Source: Ottelia alismoides (taxonomy: Eukaryota > Streptophyta > Magnoliopsida > Alismatales > Hydrocharitaceae). From it: DNA of 64,000 nt. The stretch is from the NCBI GenBank assembly GCA_037367405.1, contig JAZKJV010006047.1, forward strand, positions 115,001-179,000, in the 5' to 3' direction. The notes beneath the pieces are model-generated. The model ran no database searches. It was not told the DNA's origin and saw nothing but the letters and a program-made list of their open reading frames with translations. Numbering within the stretch: position 1 is the first letter of the stretch; each line of letters begins with the position of its first letter. The position numbers and the translations under genes are program-made. This document shows positions 1 to 12,120 of the stretch, piece after piece.

Positions 1-489
1 TGAACATATAACACGGGCACATTTTTGTTCATCTTTTTCACTACGTAAGATGGGTTTTTAAAGGGATTTGGTCCTCCTTCCTTCTCTTGATACATCCCCA
101 TCATCTTTTTTTAAATTGTCAAGGTATAAATTAAGTAAAAATAAAGAGCAAGATTACATAAGGGGTTATATCCCAACCAACCCAATAGATCTGGGCAGTA
201 AGTAGAAAAAGAAGCAAAAGTTCTAAACATTAAACAAAAGCTGGGTCTAGACCCCAACCCACCCAAACAGATTTGGCAAAAACAACAAACAAAAACACAT
301 CATGCATGGAGAAGCAGCAAACCAGCATCTGGAACCGCTCTGCAAAAAAAAGTCAAGCACCTTGGTAAGATTTCTTTTCATTGGAGACCCTCGGACGAAG
401 ATTCATTGATTTCATTTTCGACGAGAGGCCTCGACATAAATTAAAATGGAGTTAAACATCATGATCAAAGTTGGAGAGAAGATCTAAAG

Positions 490-1100
490 AATGCGTGAAA
501 ATAGCGGGTAAGGGAAGTTTTGTGGTCTCCCATCATCTTGTGCATCGTTCACGGCAAATAATTGCTATATTAGTAAGGGCTTAAGGTGTCCAATCTGGGA
601 TATGGAGCTAGTAATATCATAAAAATCCATTTACTAAGCTAAAAATGGATCGAATTCAATTTATATCACCTATATCGATCATGCCAAGCACCTCCACCAT
701 TAGTTAAAATCGAATAAGAACTGTTTAATGGATTCAATACCATCCTAACATAAGTAGCAGATAAAATTTGATTACAACCTAGCTTCTTTAAAACTTCTTG
801 CGCTATGATCTTTTTTTCAAAGAGTGCATGAAAATAGCATGTCAGAGAAGTTTCGTGGTCTCTCGTTGTCTTTTGCATCGTGATAGTAATATCATAAAAG
901 CTATTTACCAAGCTAAAAATGTATCGAATCCAACTTATCGCACCTATATTGACTATGCCAAGCACCTCAAAGTAGTAATTAATATCGATTAAGAAGTGTT
1001 AATGGGTTCACTACTATCCTAACATAAGTAGCAGATATAAGTTGATTACGACCCAGCTTCTTTAAAACTTTTTTGTGTTAAGATCTTTTCTTCAAAAAGC
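490..1100. repeat. 275-bp tandem duplication inside the LINE remnant
   Basis: The segment starting at 611 recurs at 886 with a period of 275 bp. Both copies share gtaatatcataaaa, the CATGCCAAGCACCTC-like block and the block around cctaacataagtagcagat. The stretch just before 611 also matches the tail of copy 1, so slightly more than two units are present. The unit covers the LINE zf-RVT end. The copies differ at many sites, so the duplication is old. Confidence 0.75.
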
Positions 1101-2201
1101 CAAGCAAAGAAACAAATTCTGGGTGGTTTTTCGAGTTCCGGTCATTTTTTGAGACATTATTTAACATACCACCAAACGTAATATGGAGATAACATGACTT
1201 AATCGTTAGTTTACTCTTATCAAGGAAAGTAAATGAATTCGAGTTGGAAGCCAAAGTAATGTCCATACAGGAACAAAAGAAAGAGACCACCTCTAATGAG
1301 TTTATAGTGGTGATTTTATTTTTTAAGTGTTTTTTCCTATTTAAAGGAGGCATTTCCAGTTTTGAAGCTTCCTTAAAAGTGATCAATTTATTCTTGACAA
1401 GCTCATATGCTGTAGAATACTGCAAAGCAAGTTCCTCGTCAAAGCCAATCTTGTAATGCCAAAAGGGCAATTGCTTGCATCCCATGCTTCCATACACACT
1501 CGAACCAAGAATCTCGGCAGCGTTAAGACAATCTTTAAGGAAAGTGAAAATCAAACTCATAAATAAATTCTATTCAATTATTTTCTTTCTCGATCGAATA
1601 ATGAAGGTAACCAAGGGGTTGGGGCATAAAAAATTTGTAAAACACCCATAAGTTTTTTTGCAAGGGTAGATAAATTAATTTCTCCAATACTAATACTATT
1701 GCAGCCTCCAAAGTCTTTAGATCCGCATGCAGAGGATCAAGACATTAAGTGTGTCTTATTGTAGTTAGCACTACCATTCTAAAAGAAAGAAGCATGAATA
1801 TTGTCAAATCTCTTTAGCACGCATTTGGATATAAGAGGTAAAGAACAAAAGGGAAAGATGGGGGGCATAATCGCCACGTTAATCAAGGTGCATTGCAAGG
1901 ACATTGGAAGATGAATCTTCTTAAGAGAATCAATCCTCTTGGATGCTTTATCAATAACTCTGAGCCAAAAAGATCTTGGTAAAGATTTTGTATGTAGACC
2001 GTAGACTAGATATTGGGTAGACCAAGGCTCTCTCTAAGCTCGAAGGACAACATGGAAGGAACATCTTTGCAATTATCATTAGTGCAAAGGAAAGCGAATT
2101 TGATAATATTATTTTCATGTCTTAAGAGAGTAGAATATGAGGATTATGAGAACATTTCACATACCCTCATCATTGTTCTTGGTAAATATGAGGACATATC
2201 A

Positions 2202-2232
2202 GCGCGCGCGCGTGCACACACACACACACACA
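2202..2232. repeat. compound (GC)n(CA)n microsatellite
   Basis: A run of GC dinucleotides passes directly into a run of CA dinucleotides. It lies in the decayed LINE. Confidence 0.9.
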
Positions 2233-2648
2233 ATATCCTGGATATCACTAAAGAATCTTCAAAGTTACATTAAGGCATGATTCGACTAGTTATTTGTGTG
2301 TTATATAACATACGATGTAAAATATAAATAGTTATATTAACGAACAAAGGTAAAAGAGGAGCCTTGTCTCAACCCTCTTGAAGGTACAAAGATGCATCTC
2401 CATCCTTGACTCATTTTCAAACATATTTCTACTTACTTTTTTAAGCAATATTATCAAATGTACTGCATGTTAACCATGTGAGCTCGAGGCGAACCATTTC
2501 TACAATAAATGTTATTGTAATATTTGATATATAAATAAAAGCTATTGGTTTATTTCACTCTCTATCTGAGATTAAATGAATGAATGTACTATAAGGTCCC
2601 TTGGTACAATTCGAGTTATGTACCATTACCATCTTAATGATCTACAGT

Positions 2649-5119
2649 TGTTGATTCAATGGATTGAATCATAAAGGCTGGTGCTTGGATGACATCTAAA
2701 GAGTTAGATTGAGGACTCATCAAGCATCATCAAATGATTATTAAGAGATGATCTCCAGCTTGAGTATGAGATGGAAATCCTTCTCTATAAGCTGATATCT
2801 GACCGACCTCTTGACGCATGTCATCTACATAGGAATAGAGATTCAGTGGTGTCAGATAAGTTAGGTCAAAGAGTTGACTTAACAAGATTGAGATGACCAA
2901 GACCTATGTCATATACTGTCAAGATATAGGCATGTATCCTCTGACCGAAGATAGATGTATTGTTATATGCCTAAGTATTTCACTTGGCAAACCAATAGGT
3001 TGATGACCTAATCAAGGTCTATACACCGGCGAGCTGGTGTGCATACAAGGGCATATGAGTAATACGATCTCTAAAAGGAATCATACATGTTTACTATTGA
3101 ACCGGAAGATATGAGCTCACTCATGAGTTATTGGGATCAATCAAATTCCATACATGATCGTCTTGCTTTGGAATCATAATAAGAATTTGTAGGTATGATA
3201 TATGCTTTTGAAAAGCATATGATAGATACTTACTTCCAATGACCGAATGAGAATCTTAATGATAAAACCCTGAAGAAGATAGTCTAAAAGTGATCTTAAA
3301 CTTCGAGTTTATTCTAGGTCTTCCAGTATGCAAGATGTACTGGTATTAGGAATACTCGAGGGTGATGTGATAATAAACGATTGTATAACCATGACGCTTC
3401 CATTCAGAGGGAGTGATGAAACAGGTTTGGATTTTAGTGACTCCTCTCAGTAGATAAGTGATCTAATCTTAGTCCAAAGGTTGGACATTGATTCGAATAT
3501 GATTCAGATGCAATGAGAAGATTAGATTTATGGCTTTGATTTAATCGAGCATCTTTTAGACATCTCCTAGATCTGAATTTGAGACATGATCTCAATATCC
3601 AAGTCACTAGACGTAGAACGTACAATCTCCATGTCCTTCTATTCAAGTATCCGTGGAGAAGGCACATTATTCTCGAAAGAGTTCAAGAATAATTCCATTG
3701 TTGAATTGCATACCCAAGCATTGAGAAGTTGATAATTAAATGTGATTTAATTATGATGAATAATATGGATATGATGCATATTATTTAGATGCATGATAAT
3801 GATGATTCAAGATAATTAAATATGATTTAATTATGATGGATATGAATAACATGGATAGTACAATCCATATTGATCATATATATTATAAATATGATTTAAA
3901 ATATATTAGAGAGAGCTATATAATTTGTAAATAGTATTTACAAATTAAATATTGATGTGAATTGGATTCGTATTGGATAATTAATTAAAATTACAATTTA
4001 TATTTTATTTTAGGTGTGTGAATATGATTCACAATTTTCAATGACACAACTGAAATTTTCACAAAATAATTTGAAATTATTTTTGTGAAATAATTTTCAA
4101 CAAAAGTTATTGCAAATAATGAAGGATTATGTGAGATATGTAATCTCACATAATAGGAAGAGGAAGGCATTTTTCATGTAAAGAGGGTGGACGACCACCC
4201 TTGAGTCTTAAATCAAGAGTGGTTGTCCCCCCTTAATTGGAAGGAGTCTTGCCTCCTTCCTAATCCTTCTATGCGCATTTATTTGATTGAATTAAAATAT
4301 ATTGATAATATATTCAATATATTTAATTTAATTTATTTTTTTTGTAAATTTATAAAACAAAATCATGGCCATTGAATGAAAATACAAATCAATCTCAACC
4401 ATTGATTTTGTGTAGCACATGGATTGTGATCCATGGACTCCAAAAATATTATAAATGGATAGGCAACCCTAGATATTCTTTTAGAACATATACTTCACAA
4501 TCTCTTTCTCTCTCTCATCACACACCCCCTCTCTCTCAAGAGTGGTTGCCCACCTCTTGCCCTAGAGAGACTTGTCATCATCGGTGCATTGTCGTGCCAC
4601 CGCTTCGACCGCTCATGGATCTCTGTCTTCCTCGGTGCTCCTTGTAGGTGAAGAAGACCTCATATTTCATGTGACGAAATCAGGAGGTTCATTTCTTGAA
4701 TCTTCATCTTGGATTGCGAGAAGCAAGTATTTCATCAACACGCTCGCAAGCGTCTCCTTCGTCGAATCTGACTTGAGATAGGAGGTCTCTTACTTTAGAG
4801 ACTTTCGATCACAACCACACTTCAAGAGATATTCCTATATCTTCTTTGTGGTCTTAATGAAACGATTCGAGAAGTGTTCTCGAATCATGTGGTTTCATCG
4901 CTTTAAAAATTTTAAATTTCGCTGCCCCGAGCAACTAGTATGACTAGTCACTCCCAATCGCATATGATGCGATCTTCACGCTTCTGTGATGCGTTAAGGC
5001 CTAAATCCTATCCTTCGCTATATGTTCGTCATAAAGAATACAAAGGGCATGCTATATGAAACGCTTAGAACTTTATGGTTATCAAGTACAAAGGATTGTG
5101 AAATCATGTTTAACCAACA
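2649..5119 (+). mobile_element. putative solo LTR (2.47 kb), copia-like
   Basis: The block starts TGTTGATT and ends AACCAACA, a short inverted terminal pair typical of LTRs. It holds no coding sequence. A TATA-like box (attataaat, about 4448-4457) is followed by a CT-rich leader (4497-4540), as expected for a promoter inside an LTR. Several hairpins are visible, including perfect 10-bp arms GATTCGAGAA/TTCTCGAATC at 4864-4886. A direct repeat around taattaaat-tgatttaattatgatg recurs 80 bp apart near 3730 and 3810. No primer binding site follows the end, so it would be a solo LTR. The flanking 5-mers (acagt, ataaa) do not match, so the exact borders are unproven. Confidence 0.45.
4864..4886. 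repeat. perfect hairpin in the LTR-like block
   Basis: GATTCGAGAA, a 3-base loop, then TTCTCGAATC. The arms are perfectly complementary. Confidence 0.85.
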
Positions 5120-6299
5120 ATAAAAAGGAGGAAAATTTCTTTACCTTCTAGAATATTCCCTCAGTATCTCCTCCCACTCTCTCCATCAACTTAGATAATG
5201 ACACATGTACAGAAATGAACACGAGCTCCTCTACACAATGAAGTCTTTGGTCCTCCTTCCTCCCCTTGATTTTATTTCCATCCTTAACCCATTCACTAAT
5301 GTATTTCATTTGCATTTATGTGCAATATTCACAAATTTACATAGTGTGATATAACACAAAAAATAGGAGGAATATACCACAAAAAAAATCTACAACTCTA
5401 GGCAAGCACATAAAATTGTGTGTGACCAATAGCAAAGAGGGTGTATCCTTGGGATATCATCTCATGCTTTCGAGTGTCTTTAGTGACTCGAATGACCATG
5501 AGGATGAATGCACGGAGCTGACCTAAAGCAATTCGGCATGATGACGCATACAGATTGTCGAGCATGTGAACTCAAACAACTCCATTTGACACTTCGATGA
5601 GTCTTGATATGGGGGGGAGGGGTGGATGGTTAAGATTTGAGGACAACCCACCCTTGTTCTCTTAATAGGTCAGTGGGTATTTTTGGATCTATTTTGAAGC
5701 ATTAAGTTGACCCCTACATAATTACACTAAAACACATTACTTGATTTTAAAACTCGGATTTCAATGTCTTGGGATCAACGAAAATATCTCAATAATCTTG
5801 CAAAATAAAGAGTCATTTGCACTATTTGAATATCAGAAATTCTCTAAAGATTGAAAATGCAAAGCTTATAATGTCCAAAGGAAACATGGTAACAAATGAA
5901 AGAGTTAGGACAAGGGTCTTAATCAAGGTTGTTAAGAATAAGTTTTAAGTAAAAGATGTTGTCGATGAGATTTTTCTAGTTTACATGGAAAATTATGATT
6001 TTTTTAAAGCTATGTACATGTATAATATACATATATACTTATTTAGTTTTCTAGTTTTTCCATATTTTTTTAATTTCAGGTATTTCCTATATAATTTTAT
6101 AAATTACATAGAATAATAAAATAAAAATTATGTTAATATGATGTATACATTAATAAATATAATTTGTGGAAAGTGAGTAGCAACCTAGGAGAATATCATG
6201 TCTTTTTTATTTGATTTTTTCTTTAAGATTTGTGTGTTCTTCTTGAATGTTAGTTGATATTTCTTATTTGTTTTGTATTTTTGTAATATATAATTCTTG
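5120..6299. other. no gene recognised; degenerate repeat DNA
   Basis: AT-rich with no sustained reading frame. A short block near 5220-5290 resembles 60-110 and, more weakly, 2380-2440 (the ggtcctccttcc...ccttgattt type). It is therefore probably part of the same decayed LINE family. Confidence 0.5.
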
Positions 6300-6308
6300 T
6301 ATGTAAAA
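6300..6308. repeat. 9-bp target-site duplication of MULE-1 (left copy)
   Basis: TATGTAAAA, repeated exactly at 7889-7897. Confidence 0.92.
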
Positions 6309-7888
6309 GGGATTTTTACCCGGCAGACCCTGTAATCTTTTGCAATTACCGCTACGACCTCTGAAACGTCCTAATTCCTCCCTCAACCCCGTAAACTTAC
6401 TCCGTCTTACCCCACAAACCCTACCGTTAAATTGACACATCAAGAGTTAACTTCCATGAGTTAAAACCAAGTTAATCTAACCAATCCGGATCGGACGGCT
6501 AGAAGTAACCAAGAGAAGAACCCTCCTTTCTCAACAGCAACGCCTGGCATGATGTTGCAGCTCGACCTGATGTGGACGGGGCGGATGCTCGACCTGGAGG
6601 AGGAGGTGGGCATCCAGGAGGCGGGTGGTTCGGGGGGGGGGGGGGGAGCTTGAGGAGGTGCGGGGAGGGAAGAGCAAAGGAGGCGGGGGGATTCAAGAGA
6701 GGCGACGGTGGTGCGTGGGTTTCGAGCCGGGGGAGGGGAGGGATTCGACTCGAGCCGAGGGGGGTGATTCAAGCGACGGGTGTGCGGGGGAGGTGGGGTG
6801 TGCGGGGGCTACGATCAGGGGCGGCGGGGGTGTGGAGTCGGGGGCGGTGCTGGGGGTGCGAGTTCTACGATCGGGGGCGGCGGGGGTGTGGAGCCGGGGG
6901 GGGGGGGGTGTGGGCCTCCTAGCCTCCTTGAGCTCATTCTCCTCCGTGCTCTGCCACTCCGCCACCGACCACCCACTTCCGGACGATGCAACCGACGATG
7001 CTGACGACACCGACCGTGTCTTCATGAGCCTCCTCCGCAGCAACCCCTCTCCTCCGCTCCTTTCACAACCACCCACGTGACCCAGGAGCCCATAGACACC
7101 CCACGCAGCAACGTTCGGTCTGATCCAAAGGTGAGGCTTGGGCTCTGTCTCAAAGCGAAAGAGAATGATGGCATTGTTCGAGTCCGGTGTGGGAGGTTGC
7201 CCGGAAGATGTAGTTACAATGGCAGCAGATGTTGGGAAGAGGTAATTGTGGACGTCCCACGAGACGAGAACCGCCATGCCGCTGCCACCAATGCCGCAGC
7301 CATCTAACTTGATGCGCTCATTGCCTCTGAATTTCCATGCGGAGACGGGGGGACTTCGATCGAGCAGAGGAGGGGAGGGGGGCTTCGACAGAGTCGGCAG
7401 GGGTGCGGGGGCATCGAGCGGCAGGGGTGCGGGGGCTTCGAGCAGCGGGGGTGCGGGAGCTTCGACGAAGAAGCAAATCTGGAGGGAGAAGGTGTGGTGA
7501 CCCAGCCTTGGCGAAGTGTTGCTGACGAGCCGAGGCGATGCGTGGTGCGAGGGCGTTGCCCCGGTGCTGCTACGAGGAGGTCGAGGGTGGAGGTCGGAGA
7601 CAAGGACGGAGGTCTGAGACGAGGACGATGAAGGTGGGCGGTGGGTGCTGGGAAAAGGAGGAGGGTGAGAGAGAATGGCAATCAACGTAAATTCGATAAA
7701 TAAAATAGACATAAAATATAAGAATGTAACAGAATCGGTTAGTTTTAACAGGTAAATGGATGGGAGTTAACCACAGGGTTTATAGGATAACGGTTAGCAA
7801 GTTTACAGGGTTGAGGGAGAAATTAGGATGTTTCAGAGGTCGTAGCGGTAATTGAAAAAGATTACAGGATCTGCCGGGTAAAAATCCC
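6309..7888. mobile_element. non-autonomous Mutator-like element (MULE-1, 1,580 bp)
   Basis: Long terminal inverted repeats start GGGATTTTTACCCGGCAGA at 6309 and mirror the sequence ending at 7888. Similarity runs for about 110 bp or more. A perfect 9-bp target duplication TATGTAAAA lies at 6300-6308 and 7889-7897, the size made by Mutator-superfamily transposases. The core is very GC-rich and strand-asymmetric: the plus strand is G-rich at 6560-6910 and 7330-7660. Long open frames in the core (for example 6693-7712 minus) are Pro/Ser-rich composition artefacts and match no family I know. No transposase is present, so movement would need a partner element. Capture of host gene fragments, as in Pack-MULEs, is possible but not shown. 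Confidence 0.9.
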
Positions 7889-7897
7889 TATGTAAAA

Positions 7898-8258
7898 TAT
7901 GTATATTTGAAATAGATTTTAGCTCTGGTTAGGAAGGATTATGCAAATAAGTATGCTACTCATCCTCGTGGCATTAGTCTCCAAACTCCAACTGAGGTGA
8001 AGAGCATAGAAAATTGCATTCATTTTACGCTATAGAGCAATTTCTTTTCTCTAGGAATAGCAAGGGGTGAATGTGACAATTCGCTATTAAATCGTGGATA
8101 CTCTTCTTGCAAACATTAAGACGATAGATTATTTTTTATATCTATTTTTTTCGAGACAGGTTAAATATCTCGTAAAAAGGATGTGAAGCAATCAAATAAG
8201 AAACAAGCTAGTTTGCAAGTACTAAAATTAACTGGATACTGTTTTTTATTTTTTATAT
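7898..8258. other. no gene recognised
   Basis: AT-rich spacer between two Mutator-like elements. Nothing codes for a recognisable product. Confidence 0.6.
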
Positions 8259-9655
8259 CTATTTTTATCAGTTGTATCCCTCCGAGATATTCCAATATCA
8301 GTTATGTCCCTCTCTTTTTGGGAATATCAGCTGTGCCCCTAACTTCTTATCGTTCTATCACTTGTGCCCCTCGAGTTACTTGACGTCCATCCTCAACGCA
8401 AACGGACGTTAATTTTGAGGACACATCGGGAATTAAATTAAAAAAAGTAGGTTGAAAAGTCCACCCCTTCTTCCTCCTTTCACGTCCTCTTCCTCTCCAT
8501 CCCCCTTTCCTTCGTCCTCCTCTGCCTTCTCCTCTTCCTCCACCACCTTCCCCCTCCCCTGCACCCCCCTCCGCTCTGAGCTCCTCCTCATGCCCCCGCA
8601 TCTTCCCTCCACCTCCGGATCTCCTTCCGACCAGGACCTCTCATCAACCTGCACTTCCTTCCGCCAGCGCTGCACCTCCCCCTTCACCTCGAGCTCCTCC
8701 ACCCCTGCACCTCCCGTCGTCCCGCACCTTCGCCTCTGAACAGAGATCCCCTACCCTCCTCTCCGCCTCCGCACCGGCCCTCTGCCTCCAGCTCCTTCCT
8801 CTGTCGCTGCACTCCCCCTTTCCCTGTACCCCCTTTGCCCCTTCTTTTTAAGGTGCGCTAGATCTGTTCAATTTGATTCTTGACAGTTTTCATAATCTGA
8901 AATAGATTTTTATATGTTCAAAAAGATCAGCCGGAGGAATTGGTAAAATTCAATTTAATCTTAATTGTAAAGTTTGGAATCGATAGTCAAATCTGTCGAT
9001 CGGCTTTCGACTAAATTTTTTTAGTTCAATTGGATTCGTGAATCTAAACCAGTGAGCTGTACAAAATCTATTTTTTAATTTCCAGACATGTCTCGTCACC
9101 TCCTCCACCAAGGGACGTCTTGCCATTGCCACCATGAGGAGGATGTTGCCGTTTCGGAACGCCCAAGGGAACGAGCGGCTGACAACGGATCGGAGGAAGA
9201 AGTGCTGACCGAGGAGGAGCAAGGGGGCTGAAACAGAGGCCTTTCAACATCTCTTTAGTTAACATAAAATTTTGATTAATTGATGCATGAAAATGCACCA
9301 AAAAATCAATAAAATTCATCGTTTGATCCGCAATGAGTGATATATCCGTAAAAATGCAAAATTTTAACGATTTGATGGATGCATTAAGGTGTAATTAAGA
9401 GAGAGAGAAATTATGAAAAGAAAGGAAGAAGAACAAATGGGGGAAGAAGATGAAGAAGTCTGGACAATTATGTCCCTCTTAACTGCATCATAGTTTGAAA
9501 AAATTATGGTTAAATTCAACTCATTGACGGTTAAACTAACGGAGGGACACAAGTGATAGAATGACAAGAAGTAAGGGGCACAACTGATATTCCCAAAAAG
9601 GGAGAGGCATAACTGATATTGAAATATCTCGGAGGGGCACAACTGATAAAAATCC
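8259..9655. mobile_element. non-autonomous long-TIR element (MULE-2, ~1.4 kb)
   Basis: The ends are long inverted repeats. The left end reads ATTTTTATCAGTTGTATCCC from 8261. The right end, read in reverse, is GGATTTTTATCAGTTGTGCC, and similarity extends for roughly 120 bp (blocks CTCCGAGATATT, TTTTTGGGAATATCAG, TCTATCACTTGTG). The core (8456-8830) is CT-rich on the plus strand, a GC-rich asymmetric filler like that in the neighbouring elements. A clean 9-bp target duplication was not found, so the outer bases may have mutated. It is assigned to Mutator by TIR length and resemblance to the other two copies. Confidence 0.75.
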
Positions 9656-10186
9656 AAAATATAATTAAACACTTTCCTAAGATCGTAAGGAATGATGCAT
9701 TTGAAAATATCTCGCTAAGACCAAATGAGGAAAAGTTGAGGTAAAGATAACTCCATTATTATTGTCAACAACCAACTTTGTGTGACGTCTTGAGTTTTGG
9801 TCTTCGATCCGTTATCGAGGAAAATAGACCGTGACAATTTGTTGGGTATGGATCCAAATAGTCTCATTGACAACTACCAAAATATTTAAGCTTATATTGT
9901 CATTAGTAATTCCCACCACTTATAAAACTCACTCACAATTTGTGAATTTCTTACGGGGGACTATATTGAGGTGTTACATTGTGTAGTTGCTCATGTTTGA
10001 TAGGGTCGATCACCATCACTCTCAAGACATTCAGGTTGAGCTATAAAATCTCCATGCATGCACATATAACCAAAAAACAGGAGATAAGATAACTTTTTTT
10101 GATAACAATCATTCATTGAAAAGGTCGGATAAGAAGATGTGCCTGATGCATTAGTTACTCATGAAAAGATCATTAAATGCATTGTC
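9656..10186. other. no gene recognised
   Basis: AT-rich sequence without a recognisable gene or clear repeat structure. Confidence 0.55.
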
Positions 10187-10380
10187 CAAGGTTTTAAAAA
10201 TCGAACCGAGCCGGTCGGTTGAATCGGCTAAACCAAGAATCAGAGGGAAAACAGTCCAACCGCCTGATTTTTATTTAGAAAACAAAAACCAGTCAAAATT
10301 GGTCAAAACCCAGTTGGACCGCTTAAACTCGGTTGAATCAAACCATCGGTTCAACCATCCATTTTTTGACAAAAAAATAA

Positions 10381-11239
10381 GGGATATTTACACCCATAAC
10401 CCTGAGTAACTTCGTAATTACCCCAGATACCCTCTATAATCATGAATTACACCCAGAACCCTGAATAATGCCTAACCTTTACATGTCATAACCATGTGTC
10501 AAGTTCTGTCATAATTATATGTTAACTTTGACGGAAGAAGTTATATGTTGACAATTTTGTCCTTTAAAACACATCATATTTATAACATGATGCCATTATG
10601 CAGATGAAACAAAATGAAACCCCAACCCCCTCCCCCCCCCCCACCCCCCCCCGCCCGACCTCCGATCCGAGCTTCCCCTACGTGCATCTCCACCCGCAAG
10701 CTCCAACCCACTCCCGCCGCTCGCCTACAAGCTCCCCCCCCCACTCTCCCTCAAGTTTCAGCGCCCCCCCACCCCCTCCTCCCGTCCGAGCCCGCAACCC
10801 TCCCCCTCCTCTTGTCGAGCCCCGCCACCCCCTGCAAGCCCCATGCCTCACCCCCTTGCCTCCCTCCCGCCTGCAAGCTCCAGCACCTCCGCAGCTCCAG
10901 CCCTTCCCTCCCGTGGCTCGCCCCCAAGCTCCAGCTGCTCTCTTGTCAGCCGCTCCAGACTCCGATCTAGACCAAGCTCCAGGTCGTACCTTTGTTGAAA
11001 GCTCCAGCACTCGACCCCACCTCCTTCTATCCTTCCTTCCTTTTTTCGATTAATCTCAACCGTTGATCATTGATTGGGTTAGATTATCTCAGCCATCTGG
11101 TTGAGTTACTGGTCTAAAGTAACAGAAGGTTATGAATGTAAAACAGAGTGGTTATTCAGGATCTTGGGTGTAATTCATGATTATAGAGGGTATCTGGGGT
11201 AATTACGAAGTTACTCAGGGTTATGGGTGTAAATATCCC
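10381..11239. mobile_element. non-autonomous Mutator-like element (MULE-3, 859 bp)
   Basis: The terminal inverted repeats start GGGATATTTACACCCATAAC. They are identical for the first 75 bp and remain similar beyond that. A perfect 9-bp target duplication AAAAAATAA lies at 10372-10380 and 11240-11248. The core (about 10,598-11,060) is extremely C-rich on the plus strand and gives Pro-rich open frames with no recognisable domain. The near-perfect TIRs suggest this is the youngest of the three GC-core elements here. Confidence 0.92.
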
Positions 11240-11634
11240 AAAAAATAATTTCCAATAAATTAACAAAATGCAAACTTTTTGAAATCTTCATAATCTAGTC
11301 TCATTCTAACCCATATATAATACTCATTTATCTCTTCTCCTTCATATATGACAATGATTCATTATCGTTTGTACCTTACTGCCATATGAACATTGCCTCT
11401 CTCTTCCCACATTGTCTATAAGGATGTCCACTTATAACAATAACAAACGAAGAAGATGTTGTCATAGTCATATATGAGAACCAGTATATTAACAATACTT
11501 GTCATTAATTAGAGTTTATATACTCTTAAAATCATTACTTTTTTATATCACATATATGTATTTATGTGAGTATAAATTGTATTTATATAAATTTTACAAA
11601 ATATGAGTATTATGCACTTTCGAGTTTATCTAAG

Positions 11635-11817
11635 AACAGTTATACTCCTAACTTTTAAGCAATTTCACTTGTGCTCCTATATTTTCTTAAAAAATCATAA
11701 CATCCTTGTGTTGGTATAAAATGAGAGCACAAGTGTACTAATGAAAGGACACTACTATTGATTTTGTAAAAATATAGGGCCACGTGCAATTGTATTAAAA
11801 ATAGGAGTATAAATGTT
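11635..11817. mobile_element. MITE, 183 bp
   Basis: Long imperfect inverted repeats: ACAGTTATACTCCTAACTTT on the left and ACATTTATACTCCTATTTTT reading in from the right, continuing through CTCCTATATTTT/CCCTATATTTTT. The two arms nearly meet, so the whole element can fold on itself. The target duplication is uncertain (possibly TAA). Confidence 0.65.
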
Positions 11818-12120
11818 AATGAAAAAACTTGGAAGGACAAGAGTAAGTAAATCATCGAAAGATATGATGTAGCATTTTTCATATTTATTTGTATGATATA
11901 TCGAGCTAACTCGGTTCGACCCGGTTGAACCGTACGAACCGAACCAACAATACAATGATTTGGTCTTTTCCAGTTTCTTTGAACTGCTGACATCGTCACC
12001 GGTTCGACCGATCGATCCTATTGATATGACCATAAAAATCAAACACCGATACATGCCCGATTTGATGTCCGATTCGATTTTTATGATGTCCGATTCGATT
12101 TTTAAAACCTTAGCATTACC

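Larger units (their letters stand above)
115..2648 (-). pseudogene. decayed LINE retrotransposon, 3' half (RT to 3' UTR)
   Basis: Read on the minus strand, short blocks in shifting frames match the order of a plant L1-type ORF2. A reverse-transcriptase palm block (PSRGLRQGSSFTF) lies near 2350-2400. A thumb block lies near 1990-1750 (LINVAIMPPI, then VLKRFDNIHASFF, a stop, NGS, where plant LINEs usually have FFWNG). DFGGCNSISIGEINLSTLAKKL follows near 1700. The C-terminal zf-RVT region is recognisable near 1000-1110 and again near 720-800. The 115-600 stretch looks like a LINE 3' UTR. There are many stops and frameshifts, so it is not functional. The 5' half is missing or unrecognisable. Family assignment comes from matching remembered motifs and was not confirmed by a search. 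Confidence 0.65.
10187..12112. mobile_element. non-autonomous hAT-like element, interrupted by two younger insertions
   Basis: The left end CAAGGTTTTAAAAATCG at 10187 mirrors the right end CGATTTTTAAAACCTTA at 12112. Both sub-terminal regions are rich in GAACCG/CGGTTC motifs. The flanks GCATTGTC (10179-10186) and GCATTACC (12113-12120) match at 6 of 8 bases, consistent with an old 8-bp hAT-type target duplication. The element contains a Mutator-like element (10381-11239) and a MITE (11635-11817), so it is older than both. Without them it would be about 0.9 kb. It encodes no transposase. Confidence 0.7.

Noticed and set aside
6693..7712. 339-codon open frame on the minus strand
   Set aside because: It lies in the GC-rich core of a Mutator-like element, is Pro/Ser/His-rich, is open in several frames and has no domain. 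Composition explains it.
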